Under the pieces are notes generated by a model. It did not search any database, was not told the origin of the DNA, and saw only the letters and a program-made list of their open reading frames with translations. From assembly GCF_009834185.1 (NCBI RefSeq), contig NZ_CP047173.1, positions 3,658,001-3,722,000 on the forward strand: a DNA stretch of 64,000 nt. The letters run 5' to 3'. Source of the stretch: Rathayibacter sp. VKM Ac-2760 (GTDB lineage Bacteria; Actinomycetota; Actinomycetes; Actinomycetales; Microbacteriaceae). Positions 50,572-59,301 of this stretch are shown here, one piece after another (within the stretch, counting starts at the first letter, position 1; every line of letters begins with the position of its first letter). Position numbers and translations under genes: made by a program.

Positions 50572-51669
50572 TCATTCCGCCCCCTTCTCCTCGAGACTGC
50601 GCAGAAATTCCCGCACTCTTCTCCGGCCCGCTTCCGGCGAGAACTCCTCGCTCCAGCGCGCGTGCCTTCCGGCCGTCTCCGCGAGCCTTTCCTCGATCGT
50701 CGCGCCACGCAGAGCCGCGGCCAGCATCCCGGCGTCTCCCGCCGGAATCCTGTCGCTGATCGACGGACCACTGACCTCCATCAGCGCACCGGCATCGCTC
50801 ACCAGCACCGGCAGCCGGGCGGACATCGCCTCCGCGACCACGAGACCGAACGATTCCGGCTCGACCGAGGGCACCACCACGAGGTCCACCCGCGCGAAGA
50901 AGTCGGCCGGCGCGAGCCATCCCGGCCGGTCCACGAGCGCCGCGACCGGCGCGAGAGCCGCCTCGACCTCGCGGCGCGCCCGCTCCGAGACGAACCGCGG
51001 CTCGCCGGCCAGCAGCAGGCGGTGGGCGCCCGGCTCCGCCGCCTCGAGCAGCGCGAGCGCCTCGGCGAGCACGACCACGCCTTTCGCGACGGAGGGACGG
51101 CCGAGGAAGCCCAGCACGGTGACCCCGTCGCGCTGCTCCCGCCGCCCGGCCGGCTGGACGGGCGCGCACCAGTTCTCCAGCACGCTCGCCCCGCGCACGG
51201 CGGCGGCGAGGAACCGCGACGGCACCACCGTGGCCAGCGCCCCCGCCCGGGCGAGCGGCACGAGTGCCCGCTGCGCCCCGTGCGGGAGCTGATGCAGGTG
51301 CACCACCCGGCGCCCGCGCCCGGCGGTCGCGACCGCGGGCACCAGCCCGTTGCACCAGAGCACCCCCGCGCGCGAGGACGCGTCCCAGCGCCGCAGCGCG
51401 CGCATCCAGCCGCGGCGGCCCGACGCCTCCAGCTCGACGACCCGGTGCCCCGCCGCCCGGGCCGCGGCGACGAGCCGGCCCGGCTGCGAGGGGCCGACGA
51501 CGGTTACCGCGACCCCGAGCTCCTCGAGTGCCGCGGCGAGGCTCAGCAGCATCACCTCGCCGCCGCCGATGTCGCCGTTGTTGGTGGCGAGGACCACGCC
51601 GTCGCGCCACAGACCGTCGCGCCACAAACCGTCGCGCCACAGGCCGTCGCGCCACAGGCCGTCGCTCAT
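50572..51669 (-). CDS. family 4 glycosyltransferase with N-terminal DGLWR repeats
   Basis: A 365-residue GT-B enzyme. After MS come four copies of the five-residue unit DGLWR, then the normal start of the fold (VVLATNNGDIGGGEVMLLSL). Donor-site motifs VTVLGFLGRPSVAKGVVVLA, LLLAGEPRF and VVPSVEPESFGLVVAEAMSA (E-x7-E type) are intact. The repeats come from four 15-bp units at 51601-51660. GGGGAG sits five bases before the ATG. Divergent from the nucleotidyltransferase-like gene. Confidence 0.9.
   Translation of the reverse strand: MSDGLWRDGLWRDGLWRDGLWRDGVVLATNNGDIGGGEVMLLSLAAALEELGVAVTVVGPSQPGRLVAAARAAGHRVVELEASGRRGWMRALRRWDASSRAGVLWCNGLVPAVATAGRGRRVVHLHQLPHGAQRALVPLARAGALATVVPSRFLAAAVRGASVLENWCAPVQPAGRREQRDGVTVLGFLGRPSVAKGVVVLAEALALLEAAEPGAHRLLLAGEPRFVSERARREVEAALAPVAALVDRPGWLAPADFFARVDLVVVPSVEPESFGLVVAEAMSARLPVLVSDAGALMEVSGPSISDRIPAGDAGMLAAALRGATIEERLAETAGRHARWSEEFSPEAGRRRVREFLRSLEEKGAE
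51601..51660. repeat. four 15-bp tandem repeats at a glycosyltransferase start
   Basis: Units of GTCGCGCCACAGGCC (with single-base variants) at 51601, 51616, 51631 and 51646. They encode DGLWR four times right after the start codon. The count may change in frame. Confidence 0.9.
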
Positions 51670-51768
51670 CCGCCACTCCCCGATCGATCCGCGCCGCACC
51701 CGGGCCCGGACTGCTCCCCACGCTAGGACGACCGAGCGCGCCGCGAGGGCGACTGGGATACTGACCGG

Positions 51769-52708
51769 ATGGAGCTCGTGACCGTTCTCTTCGCCGAGGA
51801 GGCGGTCCCGCTGCTGACGGCGTTCGTGCACCGGCGGGCCGAGTCGGCCGGGCTGCGCGCCCTCGTGCTCAAGGGCCCGATCGCCGACGCGGACGGGCTG
51901 CGGCCACCCCGCGCCTCGGGCGACGTCGACGTGCTCGTGCCGCCGACCGAGCTGGCGGCCCTGCTCGCGCTGCTCGCCGAGGACGGCTGGACCGCGCGCC
52001 CGTGGCCGGACGGGCCGACCCTCGCCGAGAAGCACTCCCGCAGCTACCGGCACCCGGACTGGCCGGTCGACATCGACGTGCACTGGCGCTGGCCGGGGTT
52101 CCTCGTGCCCCCGGCCGAGGCCTTCGAGAGCCTGTGGGCCCGCCGGCGGACCGTCGAGATCGCGGGCCGGCCGGTGGCGGCGATCGGGGTCGTCGACATG
52201 GCGCTGGTGCTGGCGCTGCACTCGCTCCGGGACGCCTGGCAGATCACCGATCCGCGGCACACCGGGCCCTCCGACTACGAGCTGCTCGTCGAGGCGGTCG
52301 CCGCCCGGTCCGCCCTGCACGCCCCGCTCGGGCGCGTCGCGGAGTCGCTCGGCGCCGTGCCGACCGCCGCGCCGTTCCTGAGCGCGCTCGGCATCGAGGC
52401 CCGGGCGGGCGATGCTCCGGCCGAGGAGCTGCGCGCCTGGCGGCTCGGCGCGGTCTGAAGCACGCGGCCGCGGGCTGGGTCGAGGCCCTCCGCGCCGCCC
52501 CCTGCCGCGCGCGCGCCCCGCGCTGCTGCGCCGCGCCCTGTTCCCCTCCGCCGCCGCCGCCCTGCGCGCCGCCGACCCGAGCATCGGCCCGAGCCGCCGC
52601 GACGTCGCGGCGGGCTGGTGGCGGCGCTTCCGCCGCGGAGTCCGCACCGCTCCCGAGGCCTGGCGGCTCCTGCGGCACGCCGACGGCGCCGACGGGACCG
52701 CCGCATGA
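51769..52708 (+). pseudogene. PF14907-like nucleotidyltransferase gene, twice frameshifted
   Basis: The first 229 codons read cleanly. ALVLKGPIADADGLRPPRAS and GDVDVLVPP match the KG...DxD core of the uncharacterised nucleotidyltransferase family PF14907, followed by VDIDVHWRW and DMALVLALHSLRD. The frame then hits a stop at 52458. Beyond it, plausible C-terminal sequence continues in a second frame (HAAAGWVEALRAA) and then a third (ALLRRALFPS, GPSRRDVAAGWWRRFRRG, TAPEAWRLLRHAD). That third frame ends at 52708, overlapping the next start as ATGA. The breaks fall in G/C runs near 52440-52460 and 52490-52510. Either the gene is decaying or bases were miscalled. Confidence 0.7.
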
Positions 52709-53805
52709 GCGCGCGGGAGCTCACCGTCGCGCCCTTCGGGCTCGGCGTGCGGCTGAGCTTCGACGAGACCGTCCCCGACGCCGTGATCGCGTCGGTGCAG
52801 GAGTCGTGGAGTGACGTGACCGACGTCGCGGAACGCCCGGGCACCGCGCACCGCATCGCGATGACCGAGCCCGTGGGGATCGCGGGCGTGATCGCGCAGC
52901 CGAGCGAGGAGGCGCTGGCCGAGCACATCGGCGCGGCGCTCACCGTCGCCGCCGCCGACGCCTGCCGGGGGCGGCTGCTCAGCATCCACGCCTCCGCCCT
53001 CGCCCTGCCCGACGGGCGGGTCGTCGCCTTCACCGGGCGCCCCGGGGCCGGCAAGTCGACGCTGATCAGCCTGGCGGGCCGCCGCTACGGCTACGTGACC
53101 GACGAGACGGTCGCCGTCCGGCGCGACGGAACGGTCCTGCCGTTCCGGAAGCCGATCGCCCTGCACGCCGACGGCTCGGGCTGGAAGCGGCACCGCTCCC
53201 CCGCCGCCTCGGGGATGCTCCCGCTGCCCGAGGCGCCCCTGCGGCTCGCCGGCCTGTGGCTGCTCGCCCGCGACCCGCACGGACCCGACGAGCCCGAGCT
53301 CGAGGACGTCGGCTTCGACGAGGCGCTGCGCGCCCTCCTGCCCGAGCTGAGCTGGTTCGCCGAGCTGCCCTCGGCGCTGCACCACCTCGCCGACCTGGTC
53401 GACGCGATCGGCGGCGTGCGGCGGCTGCGCTACCGCGAGGCGGAGTCGGTGCTGCCGCTGCTCGTGGGCGTCGGCGAGCCCGCGGCCGTCCAGCGGACGG
53501 AGCCGGGAGTTTCGGCGAACGCTCCGGCAGCGCCCGGCGCCTTCCGCCGCGATGCCCGCACCGAGTGGATCGAGCGCGACGGCGTCGTCTCCTGCCTTCG
53601 CGGGAGCCTCGTCGAGTCGCTGACCGGGATCGCCCCAGCGCTCTGGCGCGCACTGGGGCACCCGGCGACGCTCGAGGAGCTGACGGCGGCCGTCGTCGCC
53701 GAGCACGGCGCCCCGCCGGAGGGCGAGGCGCAGGAGCCGGTGGCGGCGGTGCTCGCCGAGCTGGCCGAGCGCGGGCTGGTCGAGCGGACGGCCTCCCCGG
53801 ACTGA
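52705..53805 (+). CDS. HprK-like P-loop protein with C-terminal PqqD domain
   Basis: A 366-residue protein. The middle carries an HPr-kinase-like P-loop preceded by the typical serine/histidine start: LLSIHASALALPDGRVVAFT then GRPGAGKST (about 111-119), and a VTDETVAVRRDG strand. The C-terminal 80 residues (WIERDGVVSCLRGSLVESLT ... LEELTAAVVAEHG) match PqqD-type peptide-binding wings. HprK-like proteins with PqqD and PF14907 partners occur in exosortase-linked polysaccharide loci and in some lasso-peptide clusters. The true reaction is unknown. A hairpin terminator follows. Confidence 0.8.
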   Translation: MSARELTVAPFGLGVRLSFDETVPDAVIASVQESWSDVTDVAERPGTAHRIAMTEPVGIAGVIAQPSEEALAEHIGAALTVAAADACRGRLLSIHASALALPDGRVVAFTGRPGAGKSTLISLAGRRYGYVTDETVAVRRDGTVLPFRKPIALHADGSGWKRHRSPAASGMLPLPEAPLRLAGLWLLARDPHGPDEPELEDVGFDEALRALLPELSWFAELPSALHHLADLVDAIGGVRRLRYREAESVLPLLVGVGEPAAVQRTEPGVSANAPAAPGAFRRDARTEWIERDGVVSCLRGSLVESLTGIAPALWRALGHPATLEELTAAVVAEHGAPPEGEAQEPVAAVLAELAERGLVERTASPD

Positions 53806-53808
53806 GGC

Positions 53809-53846
53809 CGGGCGGCGCGTCCTCCCCCCGGAGAGCGCGCCGCCCG
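53809..53846 (+). terminator. terminator after the HprK-like gene
   Basis: Perfect 11-bp stem CGGGCGGCGCG / CGCGCCGCCCG with a 16-base loop, starting four bases after the stop at 53805. No T-tract. Confidence 0.7.
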
Positions 53847-53909
53847 CACCGTGCCGCCCGAACGGCATCACCCGATCAGCACCACCCGATCAGGACTGTG
53901 GACAGCCGG

Positions 53910-55367
53910 CTAGGGCTGTGGAGTGTTCTCGCCGCCCGACCCGCGGGCGAGGAACAGGTCGAGCAGGTTCGCCGCGCCGACCGCCCGGATGTAGAGCGCC
54001 GCGACGTCGAATCGGCCGACCGGCAGGCTCTCGAAGGCGGCGGGGCCGGTCGGGTTGGTCGAGCGGTTCTGCGCGTTGACGTCGATCTGGATGAGGTCCC
54101 GCAGGGCGTTGAACAGCGGGGTCAGCAGGAGCGTCTGCAGCGACGAGACGGCTGTCAGGAGCGTCCCGTTCAGCACCGTGTTCAGGAGTCCGTTGACGGT
54201 GGTGGCGACCCCTCCCGTCGCGTTCCGGAGCACCGTGCCGTTGAGAACGATGTTGTCCTGAATGCGGGCGGTGAGGGTGCTGACCAGCGCTGTCGTGAAG
54301 TTGGTGACGGCGGCCGTCGGCAGCGTGAGGTTGTTGTCGACGAAGAGGGTCGAGTTCGGCGGCAGGCTGTTGAAGTAGGCGGCATAGGTGCCGAACGGGA
54401 CGTTGCCCGGCTGGCCCGGCGCCGGCCCGAACAGCGACAGGAGGTCGATCGTGATCGTCGCGGGCGTGACTCCGAGCTGCGCCTGGATCGGCTGCCCCGC
54501 CCCGGGGATGTTGCCGTCGAAGATCGCAGCGCTGTCGATGACGATGGTGTTGAACGGAATGGCGTTGACCGTGTTCTGCACCAGCGTGAGCACGTTCGAC
54601 ACGAGGGTGACGATCGCCCCGAGCAGCGGCGACGCCGCCACCAGGTTCAGCCGTCCGATCTGGTAGTCGCGCACGACGGTGGTCGCGGTCGGCACGCAGA
54701 GCGAATCGAGCAGCGCCCGGCCGATGAGGGCGCCGATCTGCAGCCGCAGGTCGGTGACCTGCCCGACGAGACCCGCGGCGGGCGATCCGGCGAGACCGGT
54801 GAGGATCGTCCGCAGGTCGAGGGTCGCGAAGTCGGGGAAGGTCGCCGCTCCGGGGTTGTCGAAGACCAGGGCTCCGCCGTTGGTGACCGCGCCCGATGCA
54901 CCGCGCACCTGCCCGTTGATGTTGGCCTGCGCGTACTGGTTCAGGACGCCGGCGTCGGCCGGTGCGACGATCGAGAGGATGCTGGAGAGCAGGCGGGTCG
55001 TCCCGCCGATGTTGACGTTGATCGAGTTGAGGGCGGAGACGTCCGCCGCGCCCGTCCGCAGGTCGACCGGACTGCCCTGGTCGGGCGCGAGAGCGCGCTG
55101 CCCCTGGAGTTCGACCACGTTGTCGAGGTTGATCCCCACCAGGAAGCCGCTGAGGAGGATGCCGCGCGCCTGCGCCCGGAACGTCGTCCCGTCGGGGAAG
55201 CAGCTGACCGAGGCCGCGGAGGCGGACTGCGCGGCCATGATCGCCGGCACCGACCAGGCGGCACCCGCGACGACCGTGCGCCGGGCGACCCCGAGGCCGT
55301 TGCTCCCGTTGCTCCTGGTCTTCTTGCCGCTCATCCCAGTGGATTCGAGCGGAGTGGACTCCGTCAT
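53910..55367 (-). CDS. Tat-secreted surface protein, choice-of-anchor G-like
   Basis: A 485-residue exported protein. The signal is ARRTVVAGAAWSVPAIMAAQ, of the same RR...WSxP form as the three terminal-cysteine paralogues. The mature part is rich in Leu, Val, Asn and Thr and reads like a long beta/helical scaffold (TTRLLSSILSIVAPADAGVL; NQYAQANINGQVRGASGAV; VLTLVQNTVNAIPFNTIVID). It resembles actinobacterial choice-of-anchor G proteins, but no sorting motif is seen at its C-terminus (SGGENTPQP). It sits opposite the HprK/PqqD genes, a possible client. AAAGGG precedes the ATG. Confidence 0.65.
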   Translation of the reverse strand: MTESTPLESTGMSGKKTRSNGSNGLGVARRTVVAGAAWSVPAIMAAQSASAASVSCFPDGTTFRAQARGILLSGFLVGINLDNVVELQGQRALAPDQGSPVDLRTGAADVSALNSINVNIGGTTRLLSSILSIVAPADAGVLNQYAQANINGQVRGASGAVTNGGALVFDNPGAATFPDFATLDLRTILTGLAGSPAAGLVGQVTDLRLQIGALIGRALLDSLCVPTATTVVRDYQIGRLNLVAASPLLGAIVTLVSNVLTLVQNTVNAIPFNTIVIDSAAIFDGNIPGAGQPIQAQLGVTPATITIDLLSLFGPAPGQPGNVPFGTYAAYFNSLPPNSTLFVDNNLTLPTAAVTNFTTALVSTLTARIQDNIVLNGTVLRNATGGVATTVNGLLNTVLNGTLLTAVSSLQTLLLTPLFNALRDLIQIDVNAQNRSTNPTGPAAFESLPVGRFDVAALYIRAVGAANLLDLFLARGSGGENTPQP

Positions 55368-55540
55368 GTGCGGCCCTTTCCGGGGGATCGACAGATCACC
55401 CTCATGGTGGTGTCGGAGGCGAATCTAACGAAGGAATTCCGAGGCCAGTGCCTCTGGCGGATTTCTACTTCTCCTGGCGGCGATGCGCGGGAGTCGCGAA
55501 TGGGTGAGGATCGATTGTTCCGACAGCAGAGGACGGATGA

Positions 55541-55858
55541 ATGCCGCGACTCGATCCCCGTGCGCGTCACTGGCGCCGGCACCCCGACGCCGCCTTCGTC
55601 GACCTGCACGGGCGCGTCCTCGTCCTGCCGCTGGCAGCGTCGCCGCTCGGCAGCCCGTACGCGATGCGGGCGAGCGTGGCGGAGACCTGGCGGGCCCTCG
55701 GCGACGAGGCGCAGAGCTTCGCCGAGCTCGCCGACCGGCTCGCCGAGCTGCACACCGTCGCGGCGGAGGAGATCGCCGACGACCTCGCCGGGATCCTGAC
55801 CGAGATGGAGCAGCTGCTGCTCGTCGAGGGCCTCGAGGGCCCGGAGCACCACCGATGA
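55541..55858 (+). CDS. PqqD-family protein
   Basis: A 105-residue stand-alone PqqD-like wing: a basic start (PRLDPRARHWRRHPDAAFVD), LHGRVLVLPL and then the helical part AETWRALGDEAQSFAELADR ending in IADDLAGILTEMEQLLLVEG. PqqD domains bind leader peptides in peptide-modification pathways, but PqqD-like proteins also occur in polysaccharide loci with HprK-like partners, as here. AGAGGACGG precedes the ATG. The stop overlaps the glycosyltransferase start (ATGA). Confidence 0.8.
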   Translation: MPRLDPRARHWRRHPDAAFVDLHGRVLVLPLAASPLGSPYAMRASVAETWRALGDEAQSFAELADRLAELHTVAAEEIADDLAGILTEMEQLLLVEGLEGPEHHR

Positions 55859-56775
55859 GGGCCAGCGTGATCGTCCCCAGCTACGCCGGTGCCGCCCGCC
55901 TGCCGCGCCTGCTCGCCGCCCTCGCCGCGCAGTCGCACCCCGAGCTCGAGGTCGTCGTCGTCCTCGACGGCGTCGTCGACGACAGCGAGCAGGTGCTGCA
56001 GCGCTTCCCCGTCCGTCGCGTCGTGCTGCCCGAGAACCGCGGTCGCTCCGCGGCGCTCAACGCCGGCTTCGCGGCGGCGACGGGCGACGTGCTGATCCGC
56101 TGCGACGACGACCTCGAGCCGGCCCCCGGCTGGGCCGCCGCGCACGTCGGCGCGCACGTCGCTCAGCACGGCACCGAGCCGGTCGGCGTCGTCGGCCTCT
56201 GCCCGAACGTGTACCCCGACTCGGCCTACGCCCGCGCCTACGGTCGCGACGCCGACGCCCGCTTCCGCGCGCACGCGGCCGCGGTGCCCCCGGCGAGCGC
56301 CTGGCGTCTCTGGGGCGGCAACGTCTCGGTCACCCGGAGCACCTTCGACCGGGTCGGCGGCTACGGCGCCGACTACCGCGAGTACGGCTGGGAGGACGTC
56401 GACTGGGGCTACCGCCTGCACCGCCTCGGCCTGCCGGTGCGGCTCGAGCCGGGCGCCGAGGCCGCGCACCACGGGGCCTCGACGAGCACCGTGATCCGCA
56501 GCCGACGCGCGTTCCTCTCCGGCGCCGCGCGGCGCACCTTCGAGCGGCTGCATCCGGAGGCGAGGACGCCCGAGGAGGCGCCGGCCGGCCCCTGGGACGC
56601 GGCCGTCCGCGCGCTCGCCCGCGTCGAGTCGGAGGCGCGGCTCGCCCGCCTCGCCGCCGGAGTCGACGCCGTCCTGCCCGCCGTTCCGCGGGCGATCGGC
56701 CGCAAGCTCGTGGCGCTCACGGTCGAGTCCGCGGCGATCGCCGGCTACCAGCGGGCCGGCGCGCGACGTGCTTAG
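55855..56775 (+). CDS. family 2 glycosyltransferase
   Basis: A 306-residue GT2 enzyme: RASVIVPSYAGAARLPRLLA, LEVVVVLDGVVDDSEQVLQR, ENRGRSAALNAGF, then the metal site RCDDDLEP. WGGNVSVTRSTFDRVGGYG and REYGWEDVDWGYRLHRLG (the ExxDW acceptor-side motif) complete the core, with a basic helical tail. Coupled to the PqqD gene by ATGA and followed by galE after a few bases. The first unit RASVIVP lacks a signal, so the protein is cytoplasmic. Confidence 0.9.
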   Translation: MRASVIVPSYAGAARLPRLLAALAAQSHPELEVVVVLDGVVDDSEQVLQRFPVRRVVLPENRGRSAALNAGFAAATGDVLIRCDDDLEPAPGWAAAHVGAHVAQHGTEPVGVVGLCPNVYPDSAYARAYGRDADARFRAHAAAVPPASAWRLWGGNVSVTRSTFDRVGGYGADYREYGWEDVDWGYRLHRLGLPVRLEPGAEAAHHGASTSTVIRSRRAFLSGAARRTFERLHPEARTPEEAPAGPWDAAVRALARVESEARLARLAAGVDAVLPAVPRAIGRKLVALTVESAAIAGYQRAGARRA

Positions 56776-56784
56776 GTGGCGCGC

Positions 56785-57813
<1,029 letters not shown>

Positions 57814-58088
57814 CGCCTGCCAGCGGCGCCTTCCGGCGGCGCGGAGAAGGCGATCCCCGCCGCGGTCCCGACGATTCTCGACACCTTTCGAGCGCTTATC
57901 GAGCGCTTATCGGCGCCGCGCGGGAATGTCCTCCGTCATTCTGCGACGGCTCCTCCCGGTTGTTCCTCTCCGGCGATATCCGGCGATTAGCTTCTAAGGC
58001 ATCGTGACCCTCTGAGGGGGCACCGGGCCGATTCGGGATCGGCATCCATCCGCGCGGAACGGGGCTCACCATCACTGCCTTCATCGAA
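57814..58088. other. intergenic region with short tandem repeats before the last glycosyltransferase
   Basis: A 275-base gap, less G+C-rich than its surroundings. It holds an 11-bp tandem repeat TCGAGCGCTTA (57888-57898, 57899-57909) and a 10-bp repeat TCCGGCGATA/T (57969-57978, 57979-57988), followed by GATTAGCTTCTAAGG. It probably carries the promoter of the next gene. No gene seen. Confidence 0.6.
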
Positions 58089-59222
58089 GTGACCGACCGG
58101 CAGCGCGCGAGCGCGGCGACCGGTCCCGGCCTGATCGTGCACGAGTGGGTCGAGCGCCGCGGCGGCGCCGAGCGGGTGCTCGAGGCGATGACCGAGGCCT
58201 TCTCCGACGCCGACGTCCGGGTCCTCTGGAGCGACGCCGACGCGGTCGTCGGCCGCCCGGTCACCGAGTCCTGGCTCGCGCGCACCCCGTTGCGCCGGCA
58301 CAAGATCCTGGCGCTCCCGGCGATGCTGCCGACCTGGCGCCTGCCGATGAGCGAGCCGCACGAGTGGGTGCTGGTCAGCTCGCATCTCTTCGCCCACCAC
58401 GTGCGGACTCCCGCGCCGACGAAGAAGTTCGTCTACGCGCACACTCCGGCCCGCTACATCTGGGAGCCCGACCGCGACGGCCGCGGCAGCAGCCGGGCCG
58501 CACGCGCCGCGAGCACCATCCTCAAGCCGATCGACCGCTTCCGGGCGGCGGAGGCGACGTCGATCGCGGTCAACAGCCGCTTCACCGGGGAGCGGGTCAG
58601 CCAGGCCTGGCACCAGCCCTCCCGGGTGATCTACCCGCCGGTGCACACCGAGGTGCTGCAGGCGATCACCGACTGGCGGGCGCCGCTCACCGACGACGAG
58701 CTGCGGACTCTCGACTCCCTCTCCCGGCCGTACCTCCTGGGGGCGTCGCGGTTCGTGCCGTACAAGCGCCTCGAGACGGTGATGGACGCGGGCGTCCGGA
58801 CGGGGCTGCCGGTCGTCATCGCCGGTCACGGGCCGTCGGAGGCGCGGCTGCGCGCCTACGCCGTCGAGATCGGCGCCGACGTGACGTTCGTCATCTCGCC
58901 CTCGGACGCGCTGATCCGCGCGCTCTACGCCGGCGCGATCGCCTACGTCTTCCCGGCGGTCGAGGACTTCGGGATCATGCCCGTCGAGGCGATGGCCTGC
59001 GGGACCCCCGTGATCGGCACCGACATCGGCGGCGTCCGCGAGAGCGTCGGCCTCGTCGGCGGCGGCGTCACCGGCGACCTCGAGCACGGCACCGACTGGA
59101 ACGACCTGCTCCAGCGCGCCACCGACCTCGACCCCGACTGCTTCCGCGCCCGCACCAGCGTCTTCTCCCGCTCCCGCTTCATCGAGGAGCTCCAGGACTG
59201 GATCGCCGAGCAGCTCGACTGA
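58089..59222 (+). CDS. family 4 glycosyltransferase (mannosyltransferase-like)
   Basis: A 377-residue GT-B enzyme: LIVHEWVERRGGAERVLEAM, VLVSSHLFAHHVRTPAPTKK, FVYAHTPARYIWEPDRD, then the donor site LGASRFVPYKRLETVMDAG, IAGHGPSEARL and VFPAVEDFGIMPVEAMACGT (E-x7-E with EDFG). The YxHTPxRYxW motif is frequent in mannosyltransferases of surface glycans. No clear ribosome site precedes the GTG at 58089, so the start is uncertain. Last gene of the polysaccharide region. Confidence 0.88.
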   Translation: MTDRQRASAATGPGLIVHEWVERRGGAERVLEAMTEAFSDADVRVLWSDADAVVGRPVTESWLARTPLRRHKILALPAMLPTWRLPMSEPHEWVLVSSHLFAHHVRTPAPTKKFVYAHTPARYIWEPDRDGRGSSRAARAASTILKPIDRFRAAEATSIAVNSRFTGERVSQAWHQPSRVIYPPVHTEVLQAITDWRAPLTDDELRTLDSLSRPYLLGASRFVPYKRLETVMDAGVRTGLPVVIAGHGPSEARLRAYAVEIGADVTFVISPSDALIRALYAGAIAYVFPAVEDFGIMPVEAMACGTPVIGTDIGGVRESVGLVGGGVTGDLEHGTDWNDLLQRATDLDPDCFRARTSVFSRSRFIEELQDWIAEQLD

Positions 59223-59253
59223 CCCGGCACCGCGTCTCGACACCCCGCGCTTC

Positions 59254-59293
59254 CTGCTGATCGAGTAGCCCGCTCCGCGTGCGTATCGAGATC
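59254..59293 (-). repeat. GATCTCGATACGCCC-family hairpin repeat, copy 5
   Basis: Inverted copy TGCTGATCGAGTAGCCCGCT...GCGTATCGAGATC lying between the glycosyltransferase stop and the 3' end of the DUF222-HNH gene. The hairpin core is mutated (CGCGTGCG). Confidence 0.85.
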
Positions 59294-59301
59294 CACCACG
59301 C

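Noticed and set aside
51601..51660. Possible CRISPR-like array
   Set aside because: The 15-bp units are contiguous with no spacers and lie in frame within a coding sequence.
52705..55858. Lasso-peptide biosynthetic cluster
   Set aside because: PqqD and HprK-like proteins fit, but no cyclase, leader peptidase or precursor peptide was found nearby.
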